From Rothia sp. (in: high G+C Gram-positive bacteria) (lineage in GTDB: Bacteria; Actinomycetota; Actinomycetes; Actinomycetales; Micrococcaceae), in NCBI GenBank assembly GCA_030530925.1, contig JAUMUA010000001.1:70469-134468 (forward strand): a DNA stretch of 64,000 nucleotides. Reading direction: 5' to 3'. Position 1 is the first letter of the stretch; each line of letters begins with the position of its first letter. A program made the position numbers and the translations under genes. A model generated the notes under the pieces. It worked only from the letters and a program-made list of their open reading frames with translations. It was not told where the DNA came from and ran no database searches. Shown one piece after another: positions 43,933-53,514 of the stretch.

Positions 43933-45273
43933 TTAGGGAGTTACAGTGTCGCGCGATTTTGTTAGGGTATGAATGCCCAACAAGTGAACCACAAACCCCG
44001 TCAAAGGACCAAAATATAATGAAAGCAGTACGCGCGGCACTAGTGACAGGGGTATTGCATACAAGATACCAATAGTCAACCCCGCTGCTACAATCCACCC
44101 CAGAACATACAGGCAATGCGCATTCAGTGCCAGGGTCGCCGTTCCAGCAAGAACTAATAACGCTAAAACCGCCGAGGCGAAAGTCAATAGACCCAACGTG
44201 GGGCCGTTCACAATCTCTTCATACGCCCGCACTTTTTCAGGGGTATTTGGAGCATAAATCAGGGTAAAGAGCCACGGACCAATCCACGCAGCCAGCCCTC
44301 CACCTATAGCGCCCATAGTCAGGATTACTGCGGACGGCTTCATTAACGCCAGAATTGGACGGTGCTGTTGTTTGAGGAAAGACGTCACAGCTACGCCTTG
44401 AAAAGCGACAAGCGGCATCATAATAGGAGCTCGAGTAATCGATATCATAAGCACCAGCACTGCTACCAAAGTTTTCTTATATGAATCGGCTGCCGTACTT
44501 TCACTTGACTCAAGGAACAAAGGTAATCCCATGACTAAAACTGAGTAAGCAGAAGCAGAACCCATCGCTAATAAAATATTTTGACTAAGTTTCTTCCACC
44601 CAACATCTGCACGAGCTGTCATCGCATTGCGTGCAGACTTAGAAAAGAGTATGAATACTAACCACAGAAAAATAGGAGAAACAGCAGCAATTTCCAACCC
44701 GATTAAAGAGCTGAAGAATAGAGCTGCTCCTAACATTGCAACTAAGCGCCAAATAGCTTCACCTCCAGCAAGGCCTGCATAAAGATACCAGGACTTCTGG
44801 GCAGCAGCACCACCACTCATTGCTGGTTGCATGGCATAAACAGCAACGCCTATCGCAATTAATGAAATACCTAAAAAGGGTTCAGAAACCATCTTTTCAA
44901 AAGCCCACCGAGAAGATGATAGAGCAATAACAATGCCTCCTAGTAGACCAAAACATCCAGCTACCCAAGCAATTCGTGCTCCATCCTGCACGTTCAATAA
45001 GCGAGCATTAGTAACTGCGCGCGTCATTTCTTGTTGAAGGCTACTCATTACCCCATAAGCAGTAAAAAGGGCAGCCCAGAACATTAAGAATTCATTGAGA
45101 TCCGCACCGTGGAGAATTTTATTCGCTATAAACGTAGTAATAAAAACTGAAACCCCAGCAAACACCGAACCTGCCATGATGGCAACGGATTGCATCTTGG
45201 TAACAGCACCTTCTTCATTCCGCAATATCTCTGTCTCTGCTGATTCGGAGGGGGTAGTAGCGCTCTGGCTCAT
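43933..45273 (-). CDS. Polytopic membrane protein, Wzx/flippase-like
   Basis: 446-aa membrane protein with about twelve hydrophobic helices in paired arrangement, resembling polysaccharide flippases of the MATE/MVF type; first helix region MQSVAIMAGSVFAGVSVFIT (about 27-46). No strong motif pins the family. A hydrophilic N-terminus of 25 residues is rich in Ser, Thr and Glu. The position in a glycan locus, beside GT2 enzymes, suggests export of a lipid-linked glycan. The ATG has GGGAAGAGAG upstream. A hairpin at 45346 separates it from the glycosyltransferase operon, so it has its own promoter. Confidence 0.65.
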   Translation of the reverse strand: MSQSATTPSESAETEILRNEEGAVTKMQSVAIMAGSVFAGVSVFITTFIANKILHGADLNEFLMFWAALFTAYGVMSSLQQEMTRAVTNARLLNVQDGARIAWVAGCFGLLGGIVIALSSSRWAFEKMVSEPFLGISLIAIGVAVYAMQPAMSGGAAAQKSWYLYAGLAGGEAIWRLVAMLGAALFFSSLIGLEIAAVSPIFLWLVFILFSKSARNAMTARADVGWKKLSQNILLAMGSASAYSVLVMGLPLFLESSESTAADSYKKTLVAVLVLMISITRAPIMMPLVAFQGVAVTSFLKQQHRPILALMKPSAVILTMGAIGGGLAAWIGPWLFTLIYAPNTPEKVRAYEEIVNGPTLGLLTFASAVLALLVLAGTATLALNAHCLYVLGWIVAAGLTIGILYAIPLSLVPRVLLSLYFGPLTGFVVHLLGIHTLTKSRDTVTP

Positions 45274-45345
45274 ACGTCTCTCTTCCCGAAATTTCTGGTA
45301 ATTTGGTTAGCTAAACGAAATATAGCTATGAAGGAATATAAAGAA

Positions 45346-45381
45346 CGGTCACCTTTGCAGAAGACTCCACAAAAGTGACCG
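45346..45381. terminator. Hairpin after the GT2 operon
   Basis: CGGTCACCTTTG (45346-45357) pairs with CAAAAGTGACCG (45370-45381), one mismatch. On the minus strand it is followed by a T-rich stretch (TTCTTTATATTCC). It ends the operon that begins at 47448. Confidence 0.65.
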
Positions 45382-45394
45382 CACGGGATAAAAA

Positions 45395-46270
45395 TTACTT
45401 GACCAGGTGGTTAGCCAGGTTCTTCACACCGGTCCACTTCTTAGCCATTGCAGCCTTGGGCAACAAAGTCAATGCGTGCATACGCGATGAGAAATGCAAA
45501 CGCGCCACCTTAGCCGCACGATTCCAACCCTTCGCTTCCATTTCCTGAGCAATACCTTCAAAGTAGGCACGTTCCTCATCAAAACGGGTGCCTTCAAGCG
45601 CACGCCAAGAAGAGTCTGACGCCTTATGACGACGGTACATAAATGCCACTGCGGCATCGTAGTAGAGTGAACCGCCAGACATGGCAACGTCCAACACCAA
45701 AGCCATGTCTTGAACCACGTTCAGTCCCTCGCGGAAACCCAAACCAACGATGGTGTCTGCGCGCCAACCCAAGGAAGGGAAGTACAACCAATCACCGCGC
45801 AAAATGGACACTGCAAGGTCTTCGCCAGAGAGTTCGGTAGTGCCATTGGGGCGATAGTATGCCTTGGTCTTTTCAACCAGGGTGTTTGAAAGCGCATTGT
45901 TCTCATCGATTACTACACAACCGGGCTGAAAAATCTTTGCATCGGGGTGTTCTGCAGCAGCTTGTACAAACCAATCAATGTAGTTCGGGAGCATCACATC
46001 GTCAGCACCCATCACGGTCACTAACTCGTTCTCCACAAAGGTGAGCGCCTTGGTGTAGTTGCCGTTTGCGCCCAAGTTCTTCTCGTTGCGCATATAGGTA
46101 ATACGATCGTCGTTAAGCGAGTCAAACCAGCCGGGAATGGAATCGTCGGGGTAACCGTCGTCCACCACAATCAAGCGCCAATCGGGGTTAGTCTGCCCCA
46201 AAACAGAGCACACTGCCTGCTTCATCAACTCGACGTCACCGTAGTACGGGAACAGTACATCAACAGTCAT
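45395..46270 (-). CDS. GT2 family glycosyltransferase
   Basis: 291-aa cytoplasmic GT-A glycosyltransferase. VDVLFPYYGDVELMKQAVCS at the N-terminus (about 3-22), the nucleotide region WRLIVVDDGYPDDSI (about 32-46), and the metal motif GADDVMLPNY (about 93) in place of DXD. Late hydrophobic stretch and YRRHKASDSSWR (about 225) are like wall-polymer GT2 enzymes. AGGAGAG precedes the ATG. Last of three minus-strand genes with DUF2304 and a DPM1-like enzyme. Sugar donor and acceptor unknown. Confidence 0.85.
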   Translation of the reverse strand: MTVDVLFPYYGDVELMKQAVCSVLGQTNPDWRLIVVDDGYPDDSIPGWFDSLNDDRITYMRNEKNLGANGNYTKALTFVENELVTVMGADDVMLPNYIDWFVQAAAEHPDAKIFQPGCVVIDENNALSNTLVEKTKAYYRPNGTTELSGEDLAVSILRGDWLYFPSLGWRADTIVGLGFREGLNVVQDMALVLDVAMSGGSLYYDAAVAFMYRRHKASDSSWRALEGTRFDEERAYFEGIAQEMEAKGWNRAAKVARLHFSSRMHALTLLPKAAMAKKWTGVKNLANHLVK

Positions 46271-46294
46271 TTTCTCTCCTGTATTCAGGGCTAA

Positions 46295-46708
46295 CTATTT
46301 GGATTCTATTGAACCGCGTGGTTCAGAAGATTCGGCGGGGGCCTTCCCCAAGTGTGTTCGGTGTCCATAGGGAGTGCCGTGTTCATGCTGAGCACGCAAA
46401 ATAGCTACTTCTTCGGCAAGAGCACGAGCTTCGTCAGAAATTTTTGAAATCTCAAGGGTGAGATGCAATGTGACTGCAATCAGCATGAGAATCGCCAGTA
46501 AAAATAACAAATTGACCGGGACCACTACCCCGGTAATGTCAGCCAACCACCACAAGAGTGATGGGAAGATGGCAAGCACAATAATCACAAACGATACGCC
46601 CAGCCACAGTGCCGCGTATTTCTCTTTCATCTTCTGATTGCGCACCTGGGCAAAAACCATAATCACAATAAAAACTGAAAGAATCAGAAAAAAGATATTG
46701 GAGGGCAT
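46295..46708 (-). CDS. DUF2304 membrane protein
   Basis: 137 aa. Three hydrophobic helices (about 3-19, 33-55, 64-84) follow the DUF2304 pattern, with RNQKMKEKYAALWL (about 24-37) as signature, then a coiled-coil stretch ISKISDEARALAEEVAILRA (about 89-108) and a charged tail. DUF2304 proteins accompany GT2/DPM1-type transferases and are thought to help handle polyprenyl-phosphate sugars. The start codon overlaps the stop of the DPM1-like gene (TAATG). Confidence 0.85.
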   Translation of the reverse strand: MPSNIFFLILSVFIVIMVFAQVRNQKMKEKYAALWLGVSFVIIVLAIFPSLLWWLADITGVVVPVNLLFLLAILMLIAVTLHLTLEISKISDEARALAEEVAILRAQHEHGTPYGHRTHLGKAPAESSEPRGSIESK

Positions 46709-47448
46709 TAGAAACTTTCCTCCGAAGTTTTCTTACGGGTCATTGAGATAGCAAAAGCAAAAAATGAACGCACCAAGTACACTGCTGATTTCAAAGGGCT
46801 AGATGACGGCACGCCGCCTTGGCGTTCACGCATTTGCACCGGCACCTGAACAACTTTGCACCCAGAACGAATTGCCATCACGGTGGAATCAATGGTGTCA
46901 CCCAAATATTCGGCAGGAAAGAACTTGCAGTACTGGTTAATGCCTTTACGGTTCGCCGCGCGAAAACCGCTGGTCACATCGGTAAATTTCTCGCCAGAAA
47001 TACGAGTAAACATCACCGAAAGAAGCTTCATCGCCCATTTACGTGGACCGGTTACATGATAGTTATCGGCATCTGCGAATCGGGAACCAATCACAATATC
47101 TGCCCGATTCAACCCTTCTAAAAGGGTTTCAATGTATTCGGGCGGGTGCTGGCCATCGGCATCCATTTGCATGGCGACATCGTAGTCCATGCGACGAGCG
47201 TATTTATATCCGGTGCGCATAGCGGCGCCCACGCCCATGTTGTACGGCAAATCAATCACAAATGCACCGGCGTCTTTAGCTACCTGCGAGGTGCGGTCAG
47301 TAGAGCCATCATTCACTACTACTAAATCAGCCCAAGGTACTGTTCTGCGAAGATCGGCAATGCTATTGCCAATAGCCTCTTCTTCATTCCAGGCAGGCAT
47401 GATGACCAGAACGCGCGGGCGGCCCGCTTGCTCAGAGATATTGCTCAT
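46708..47448 (-). CDS. DPM1-like polyprenyl-phosphate glycosyltransferase (GT2)
   Basis: 246-aa GT2 enzyme of the dolichyl-phosphate mannose synthase type, likely to move a sugar from a nucleotide donor to polyprenyl phosphate. Motifs: VLVIMPAWNEEEAIGNSI (about 13-30), DLVVVNDGSTDRT (about 41-53), YNMGVGAAMRTGYKYA, the DXD site in MQMDADGQHPPEYIE (about 93-107) and IVIGSRF. ATG at 47448 is used because the TTG before it lacks an SD. The downstream DUF2304 gene overlaps it. The lipid-linked sugar may feed the membrane transferase encoded upstream at 47567. Confidence 0.88.
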   Translation of the reverse strand: MSNISEQAGRPRVLVIMPAWNEEEAIGNSIADLRRTVPWADLVVVNDGSTDRTSQVAKDAGAFVIDLPYNMGVGAAMRTGYKYARRMDYDVAMQMDADGQHPPEYIETLLEGLNRADIVIGSRFADADNYHVTGPRKWAMKLLSVMFTRISGEKFTDVTSGFRAANRKGINQYCKFFPAEYLGDTIDSTVMAIRSGCKVVQVPVQMRERQGGVPSSSPLKSAVYLVRSFFAFAISMTRKKTSEESF

Positions 47449-47566
47449 CAAATGCTGTTCTCCAGGTCTAAATCCACACGCCTCAGGGGTAATAACGAGG
47501 TCGATTCTTAGTGTAACACTCGCGGCTTCTAACGCTTTTAATGGTTAGTAATCATAGGTTTAATGG

Positions 47567-49669
47567 TTAGTGATCACAAGCAGTAATTTTGTAAAGAACA
47601 GCATCACCATGACGGTAAACTTGGGTAACACCCCCTGTTTTACTCATGTTCTGATACCCCTGAAACCAATCGCTATGATTACTTCCATTTACTTCATGGT
47701 CGCCGAAATCTAAATAATAACCAAAATTATCCCGTTCCAGAACTTCACAGACCTTGGGATTTACCATAATTTGATTAAGTTGACCTCGCAAATATTTATC
47801 ATCGTCTGTAGCTTTCCAGATAGTATGCGGAGCATTGACCTCACGATCGGCAATCGCGTAGGCGAGTGCGCCCCCCGTAAAGGGCTGTACTAGAATCTTT
47901 TCATCTTTAGGGACATAGTTATCAATAGCGTTAAGAACATCGATTTCATCAGAACTAAGAAGATTGGACTCGGCATCCGGTGCATATTCCCAAAAAGTAT
48001 TCTCAATCTCTTGATGGAGGGATTTAGAACTCTGCCCAAACCCGATGACGATACCCAACGCAACTACACTCAAAATTTTCACCATCACCGACTGAAGCTT
48101 TACGGTGTCCGCCCCGCGAGCGAGAGTTTGACTTAAAGTCGGGCAAACAATTTTTTCTACCAACCAGTGAATGCCAAAGACGGTGAAGGGCAGGGTTGCC
48201 AGCGGCAGTAGGGCTGCCAGGCGGAATGAGTCGTGGTACCACACGCCTACTACCCAGTAGCGGTCTTGGTCCCAGGGTAGCGAACGTGCTGCGGCATAGA
48301 AAAAGGCAATGACGCACCATGCGGCGATGAACCATAGCTGGCGGTTTTTTCGTAGAGCAAGACCTAATAGCCCTACAATAAAGAGCGCAAAAATCATCCA
48401 TTGCGGAACACTGCCCATGGTGGCGTTAAGCGCCGCTTCACCGTATGCCTGAGCCGAAGTGATAGTTGGCCCCCAGGCAATTCCTGCTATCTTAGGCGGG
48501 CGAACCACACCCCACAGAAAGTAGATAAGCCAGAGAATGGTAGCGCTAACTACTACTGATGCAAGAGATACCCACCAAGGGGTACGGCTCAGAACACCAG
48601 CTTTGATTTGCAGTAGTGCCCACGTTACAAAGAGAGGAATCACAAATACCAGCAGAGACATAATGGCGTTAGGGTGCGCCAGCGCAATCCCTACTGCAAT
48701 AAAGATTCCTAGATACAGGGTTTGAATCAGAGTAAGACGGCGTGTGTCCACCACTCTAAACATTTGTGCCAGTACCGCAACACCTGCTGGGATCAATGCC
48801 ACGCCTAAGAAATTGGGGTATAGCACACCAAAGAAAAGCAAGAGAACGGGGAAGGCTGTAAACGCGGCAGAGAGCGCACCGATTGTTAAAATTGCAGGTG
48901 CGTTGAGCTTGAAAATGCTACGCATCATCGCAATAACACTCAGCGGCCATACTACAGCGCCGACCAACAGTGCCACGGTATTGGTGGCAACTGGAATCGA
49001 AACGTTAGTGGACTCAAAAACCAGAGAAACTAGCGCGTGCCATGCCGCCGGATAGAAACCAATCGGGCCATCACCAGAGGTCAGCCCACCCACGGTCAAT
49101 GAAGACGCACTACCAGTGTCGGCAATATAACGAATCACATTAAGGTGGAAGTTATTGTCATAAGTCTGTGAAATCCACTCGGGATTACCAATAGAGTTTT
49201 TGATGTTTCGAGCCAGCAAAAGGGCACCGATACCCCACGAAATGTAATACAGTCCTTGTTCCCGAGAAAACCACCGTGAAGGAACCAATGAACCCGGGCG
49301 AGCGGTGGGCGGGGCTGCCACCGAAGCTGCACCTTGATGCTGTTCCATGCCTCGGTGTCCACGAACGGAAGAAGCCCCCGATACAGGATGACGAACGCCG
49401 TCAGCGCCCATCCGCTCCGCTAAAAAGTTGATGCAAAAACCTAGAAGTGCCATTAAAAGAGCGAACGCAAATGGCACCCATAACGCCCAGGTGATACCCA
49501 CCATGGGCGCCACCATAGCGCTGATGGCAATCATCGCGATGGAAAGAGCAGGAGCCAACCCCACGGCGTCAAGACCTCTCAGTTTCATGGCACATGCCAC
49601 CAATAAACCGGGTACAAACACGCACACTACCCCCAACAAAAGGGGTAGGAGTATAGCCATCCAGCTCAT
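47567..49669 (-). CDS. DUF6541 family multi-spanning membrane protein, likely GT-C-like
   Basis: 700-aa membrane protein with about fourteen hydrophobic helices and a soluble C-terminal part of roughly 130 residues. N-terminus LLPLLLGVVCVFVPGLLVAC and the loop YDNNFHLNVIRYIADTGSAS (about 169-188), with an Asp-Asn-Asn-Phe-His pattern, fit DUF6541, a family related to GT-C polyprenyl-phosphate-sugar transferases. WDQDRYWVVGVWYHDSFRLA (about 469-488) is another acidic lumenal loop. A hydrophilic insertion rich in Ser/Arg/Gly at about 92-132 is probably cytoplasmic. Start ATG with AGAGGA upstream. It may use the lipid-linked sugar made by the DPM1-like enzyme. Confidence 0.82.
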   Translation of the reverse strand: MSWMAILLPLLLGVVCVFVPGLLVACAMKLRGLDAVGLAPALSIAMIAISAMVAPMVGITWALWVPFAFALLMALLGFCINFLAERMGADGVRHPVSGASSVRGHRGMEQHQGAASVAAPPTARPGSLVPSRWFSREQGLYYISWGIGALLLARNIKNSIGNPEWISQTYDNNFHLNVIRYIADTGSASSLTVGGLTSGDGPIGFYPAAWHALVSLVFESTNVSIPVATNTVALLVGAVVWPLSVIAMMRSIFKLNAPAILTIGALSAAFTAFPVLLLFFGVLYPNFLGVALIPAGVAVLAQMFRVVDTRRLTLIQTLYLGIFIAVGIALAHPNAIMSLLVFVIPLFVTWALLQIKAGVLSRTPWWVSLASVVVSATILWLIYFLWGVVRPPKIAGIAWGPTITSAQAYGEAALNATMGSVPQWMIFALFIVGLLGLALRKNRQLWFIAAWCVIAFFYAAARSLPWDQDRYWVVGVWYHDSFRLAALLPLATLPFTVFGIHWLVEKIVCPTLSQTLARGADTVKLQSVMVKILSVVALGIVIGFGQSSKSLHQEIENTFWEYAPDAESNLLSSDEIDVLNAIDNYVPKDEKILVQPFTGGALAYAIADREVNAPHTIWKATDDDKYLRGQLNQIMVNPKVCEVLERDNFGYYLDFGDHEVNGSNHSDWFQGYQNMSKTGGVTQVYRHGDAVLYKITACDH

Positions 49670-49724
49670 AAAATTCCTCTGTTCAAAGGGGATTTACCGT
49701 TGGCAGTCAACGGTTTTCGCTCCT

Positions 49725-49990
49725 TTAGTTTAGCGGGGTGCACTGAGTATCACCTGCAAACCGCGAACGTGATGAGACACAAATGCGATTAAGATAACCC
49801 CCAAGTGCTTCGCGCTCTTCATCCCAGAAACTTTCATAGATTTCTACACCACCACGTTCTTGATCGGTAGCTTCACGGGCGGCATTGGTTAGGGAAACCA
49901 GCATGAGGTGCCCGAACGCTGGCAACTTCTAGCGGGTGACCAGCTCAGCCGGTGCAAGCTTTCCATGAGAAAGTACAACAGGTGCCCTTA
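49725..49990 (-). pseudogene. Unrecognised gene remnant
   Basis: A 66-codon frame (49725-49925) reads PAFGHLMLVSLTNAAREATD and then ESFWDEEREALGGYL, with amino acid use like a real gene. Upstream in the same frame is a stop (49929-49931), and beyond it further coding-like sequence (APVVLSHGKLAPAELVTR). It seems to be the C-terminal part of a decayed gene; helical composition would fit a TetR-type C-terminus, but this is a guess. No better gene is visible between 49670 and 50101. Confidence 0.35.
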
Positions 49991-50101
49991 GAAAAAATTT
50001 TAAATCCTTTTTTAACTAGTTGCTCCTGTACGTACAGAACTTCACTAAACTGAACACCAGCACACCTATTTCGCCTCAACTATTGCCGAGCTTTGGACTA
50101 T

Positions 50102-51265
50102 ATGAGCACCACACCCACCCGTTTCGGGTTATTACCCATGTTGCCCCGCCACCCCAACGAACCACACCGAACCGCCAGCTCCCTCGAACTCTTCTTCGAC
50201 CTTGTTTTTGTGATTGCCGTGGGGCAATCCGCATCCAATCTGCACCATGCCCTCACCGAAGGCCACATCCAGCACGGACTTATCAGTTTCGGCATCATGT
50301 TTTTGTGCCTATGGTGGGCATGGATGAACTTCACCTGGTTCGCCACCTCATTCGATGTGGACGACTGGTTCTATCGCCTGCTCACTATTTTGCAAATGGG
50401 TGGCGTCATTGTATTCGCTGCCGGCATCCCGGCATCTTTTGAAGAGCACTACACCATTGCTGTACTGGGTTACATCATTATGCGCCTATGCATGGCAACT
50501 CAGTGGTTCCGCGCAGGACTCACCAATCCCGAATACCGAACCACCACCTTTCGCTACGGCTTTGGAATTTTGCTAGCACAAACCTTCTGGGTACTGTGGC
50601 TCATTTTCTTCGCCCATTCACATTTTGCTTTGCTACTTTTGGCAATCGTGTGGGTATTTGAACTGTTTGTGCCCATTTTTGCCGAGCGCGCCAAAACTAC
50701 CACGTGGCACGCCCACCACATCACCGAGCGATACAGCCTCTTTACCCTAGTTATTCTGGGTGAAGGACTTCTTGGGTCTTTCAATGCCATTCTTGAAGGG
50801 CTACAAGAAACAGAAATTCTCGTTCGCCTCATCGCGGTAGCAGTGTTAGCACTCTTAGGCACTGCGGCATTGTGGTGGATCTATTTTTGGGCACCACACC
50901 ACCAGCAAATTACTACTTTTACCAGCTCGATTCGCTATGGTTACACCCACTTTTTCGTGTTCGCTAGCGCGGCAGCTTTCACAGCCGGCATCGAACTTCT
51001 TGTGGACGTCGAAACTCACCATAGCCACCTCACCGAACACGGCGCATCCCTGGCAATTGCTGTGCCCATTAGCTTGTTCTTGCTAGGCATTTGGTTTGTG
51101 GTAATTCGCCACGTCAAAGATCGAATAGTAGACGCCGCTATGCTTCTTGGCGCGATTCTGGTATTTGCGGACGTCTTTATTCCTTTCCCTGCCGTCTGGA
51201 CAATCTGTGTGCTTATTGCCATCGTGACAATTTTGGTGAACCACCAGCAATCAGTACAGAAGTAA
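50102..51265 (+). CDS. ltrA: Low temperature requirement protein A (LtrA family)
   Basis: 387-aa membrane protein with about twelve hydrophobic helices. The family mark is near the N-terminus: SSLELFFDLVFVIAVGQSAS (residues about 27-46), followed by LMLWWAWMNFTWF-like CLWWAWMNFTWFAT, and later HHITERYSLFTLVILGEGLL (about 206-225). LtrA proteins are found in many bacteria and linked to growth at low temperature in Listeria; the biochemical role is unknown. ATG at 50102 is used; a TTG three codons earlier is an alternative. Monocistronic, just before gntK. Confidence 0.88.
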   Translation: MSTTPTRFGLLPMLPRHPNEPHRTASSLELFFDLVFVIAVGQSASNLHHALTEGHIQHGLISFGIMFLCLWWAWMNFTWFATSFDVDDWFYRLLTILQMGGVIVFAAGIPASFEEHYTIAVLGYIIMRLCMATQWFRAGLTNPEYRTTTFRYGFGILLAQTFWVLWLIFFAHSHFALLLLAIVWVFELFVPIFAERAKTTTWHAHHITERYSLFTLVILGEGLLGSFNAILEGLQETEILVRLIAVAVLALLGTAALWWIYFWAPHHQQITTFTSSIRYGYTHFFVFASAAAFTAGIELLVDVETHHSHLTEHGASLAIAVPISLFLLGIWFVVIRHVKDRIVDAAMLLGAILVFADVFIPFPAVWTICVLIAIVTILVNHQQSVQK

Positions 51266-51349
51266 AGAGAGGGAAAGCCTTAACTCCCCAATTCTGCATT
51301 CGAGTGTAATAAGTGGGCATAACCCTTTCAAGGTAGGCACAATAGAGGG

Positions 51350-51871
51350 ATGACCACACCATCTCAGCACTTTGTTCTTATGGGGGTAAGCGGCACGGGA
51401 AAAACCAGTGTTGCCCAAGCTCTCCATCAAAAATATGGGTGGCCCTACGCTGAGGGCGACGAATTTCATCCACCCGAAAATATTGCCAAGATGCAAGCAG
51501 GCACCCCACTCACCGATGCCGATCGGGCGCCGTGGCTTGCCTCTATTGCAACGTGGATGACGGAGCAATCGGTAAAAGGACACAACACTCTAGTAACGTG
51601 TTCTTCGCTCAAACGCGCGTATCGCGACATTTTACGCGCCGCCCAAGGGGACGTGCTTTTTATCCATCTCACCGGTGAGCAAAACCTTCTTGCCCAACGG
51701 ATGAATGCTCGTCAGGGACATTTTATGCCCGCTAGTTTGCTTACTTCGCAATTCGCCACTCTGGAAGGATTGGCTACTGATGAAGCCGGTACCGTCATCG
51801 ATGTATCTGGTAGCCAAGAAGAAGTTGCAACTACAGCACTCTCTTTTATTGAACGCTCCCTCACTGCCTAA
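51350..51871 (+). CDS. gntK: Gluconokinase
   Basis: 173-aa ATP-dependent gluconokinase of the small P-loop type, converting gluconate to 6-phosphogluconate for the pentose phosphate pathway. Walker A is LMGVSGTGKTSVAQAL (residues about 10-25). YAEGDEFHPPENIAKMQAG (about 33-51), LTDADRAPWLASI (about 54), CSSLKRAYRDILR (about 84) and HFMPASLLTSQFATLE (about 124) are all typical of the family. A CACAAT box ends six bases before the ATG and SD is doubtful, so a leaderless start is possible. The gluconate permease gene follows after 32 nt, so the two are co-transcribed. Confidence 0.93.
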   Translation: MTTPSQHFVLMGVSGTGKTSVAQALHQKYGWPYAEGDEFHPPENIAKMQAGTPLTDADRAPWLASIATWMTEQSVKGHNTLVTCSSLKRAYRDILRAAQGDVLFIHLTGEQNLLAQRMNARQGHFMPASLLTSQFATLEGLATDEAGTVIDVSGSQEEVATTALSFIERSLTA

Positions 51872-51903
51872 TTTCTCTTTAACTCCTGAAAGATTACTTC
51901 CCT

Positions 51904-53307
51904 ATGAAAATTGAAGGTTGGACTCAAACCCTGACGGCGGGACCGCTGTTGGCAATTGCCGCTGGAGCGATTCTCCTATTGCTTTTCCTCATTCTTAAAT
52001 TGAAACTGCACGCTTTTCCAGCCCTAATTTTGGTCAGCTTGGTAACAGCAATCGCTACCGGTATCCCTATTGGGTCGGTGGTGAAAGTTCTCTTAGACGG
52101 CTTTGGAACTACCCTTGGTTCAGTCGCTTTACTAGTTGGCTTGGGTGCAATGCTAGGCGCATTGATTCAGTATTCAGGTGGCGCGCAGGTACTAGCCAAT
52201 AAACTCATCACAGTATTTGGCGAAGATAAAGCACCTATTGCTCTGGGCGTTGCCTCTATGCTGTTTGGCTTCCCCATTTTCTTTGATGCCGGACTTGTGG
52301 TGATGCTTCCTATCGTGTTCTCAGTAGCCCGCTGGGTAGGCGGTTCAATGTTGCTCTACGGTATTCCGGTTGCCGGCGCGTTCTCCGTCATGCACGTTTT
52401 TGTTCCACCGCACCCCGGCCCGGTTTCAGCGGCGGCATTCTTCAACGCCAACGTGGGCGTTCTGCTGCTTGTTGCTCTGATTATTGCCATTCCCACCTGG
52501 TACTTTGCGGTTTACCTCTTCAGCAAATTTATTGGCAAACGAATTGACGTGAAAGTTCCGCTGATTATGGGGCAAGAAGAAGCACCTGAGGAACCTTATA
52601 ACCCACCTACTTTTGGCACCGTGCTTTTTGTTCTTCTGTTGCCCATGCTTCTGATTTTTCTCAACACCGGCCTTAACACGTTGGCAACTGCCGGTATCTT
52701 GCCCACCGGTGCAAAAGATCAATCGTGGTACCAGGTACTTCGTATGCTCGGGGAGACTCCGGTTGCACTGCTTATTACCACTCTTGTTGCTATGTACCTT
52801 TTGGGTATCAAGCGCCAAGATCATCTGCTGGGAATTCAGCACACCATGGAAGGCGCTCTTCCTGCGGTTTGCTCGGTTATTTTGATTACCGGCACCGGCG
52901 GCATGTTCGGCGGAGTGTTGCGCACCTCTGGAATTGGCGACGCTCTCGCCCAGGTTTTGGGCGACATGGGCGTGCCTCTCATTTTGGCTGGTTTCTTGAT
53001 CTCCGCCATCCTCCGCGTAGCTCAGGGCTCAGCCACCGTGGCACTCACCACCGCTGCAGGACTCATTACTCCCGGTGTCCTTGCCGCTGACTTCAACACG
53101 ATCCAGGTGGCTGCGCTGGTAGTGTCGGTGGCGGCGGGTTCGGTAGTGCTCTCGCACTTTAACGACTCAGGTTTTTGGCTCGTGAGCAGGTTCTTTGAGA
53201 TGGACGAGAAAACAACGCTCAAAACATGGACGGTCATGGAAACTCTCATTGGTGTCTTCGGCTTTGCCGGCGCCGCAGTGATCTTTGGCTTAGCTTCTCT
53301 GTTCTAA
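51904..53307 (+). CDS. gntP: Gluconate:H+ symporter, GntP family
   Basis: 467-aa permease of the GntP family with about twelve to fourteen hydrophobic helices. Diagnostic loops: FGFPIFFDAGLVVMLPIVFS (about 121-140) and VFVPPHPGPVSAAAFFNANV (about 163-182). The second half has LRVAQGSATVALTTAAGL (about 362), and SHFNDSGFWLVSRFF (about 415-429), also conserved. It imports gluconate for the kinase gene just upstream and is closed by a strong terminator. No gntR-type repressor is adjacent. Confidence 0.92.
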   Translation: MKIEGWTQTLTAGPLLAIAAGAILLLLFLILKLKLHAFPALILVSLVTAIATGIPIGSVVKVLLDGFGTTLGSVALLVGLGAMLGALIQYSGGAQVLANKLITVFGEDKAPIALGVASMLFGFPIFFDAGLVVMLPIVFSVARWVGGSMLLYGIPVAGAFSVMHVFVPPHPGPVSAAAFFNANVGVLLLVALIIAIPTWYFAVYLFSKFIGKRIDVKVPLIMGQEEAPEEPYNPPTFGTVLFVLLLPMLLIFLNTGLNTLATAGILPTGAKDQSWYQVLRMLGETPVALLITTLVAMYLLGIKRQDHLLGIQHTMEGALPAVCSVILITGTGGMFGGVLRTSGIGDALAQVLGDMGVPLILAGFLISAILRVAQGSATVALTTAAGLITPGVLAADFNTIQVAALVVSVAAGSVVLSHFNDSGFWLVSRFFEMDEKTTLKTWTVMETLIGVFGFAGAAVIFGLASLF

Positions 53308-53336
53308 CGTTTCACTACGACGGCAGTTTTCACGAT

Positions 53337-53373
53337 GGCGGCACCCTCCTTGCTGGTGGGTGCCGCCTTTTTT
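53337..53373 (+). terminator. Intrinsic terminator of gntKP
   Basis: 10-bp perfect GC-rich stem GGCGGCACCC (53337-53346) with GGGTGCCGCC (53358-53367), followed by six T residues. Confidence 0.9.
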
Positions 53374-53514
53374 ATCCGCACGTCCCCCATTGCACCTTTG
53401 CCGTAATAATTCCACTGTCCATTACATAAAACGCAACATCATGGCGCAATTTTTTGAGGCACTCTACTGTTGAAAAGAAGGATACATAAAATTTTTGCCC
53501 ACAAGGAGCGTGTT

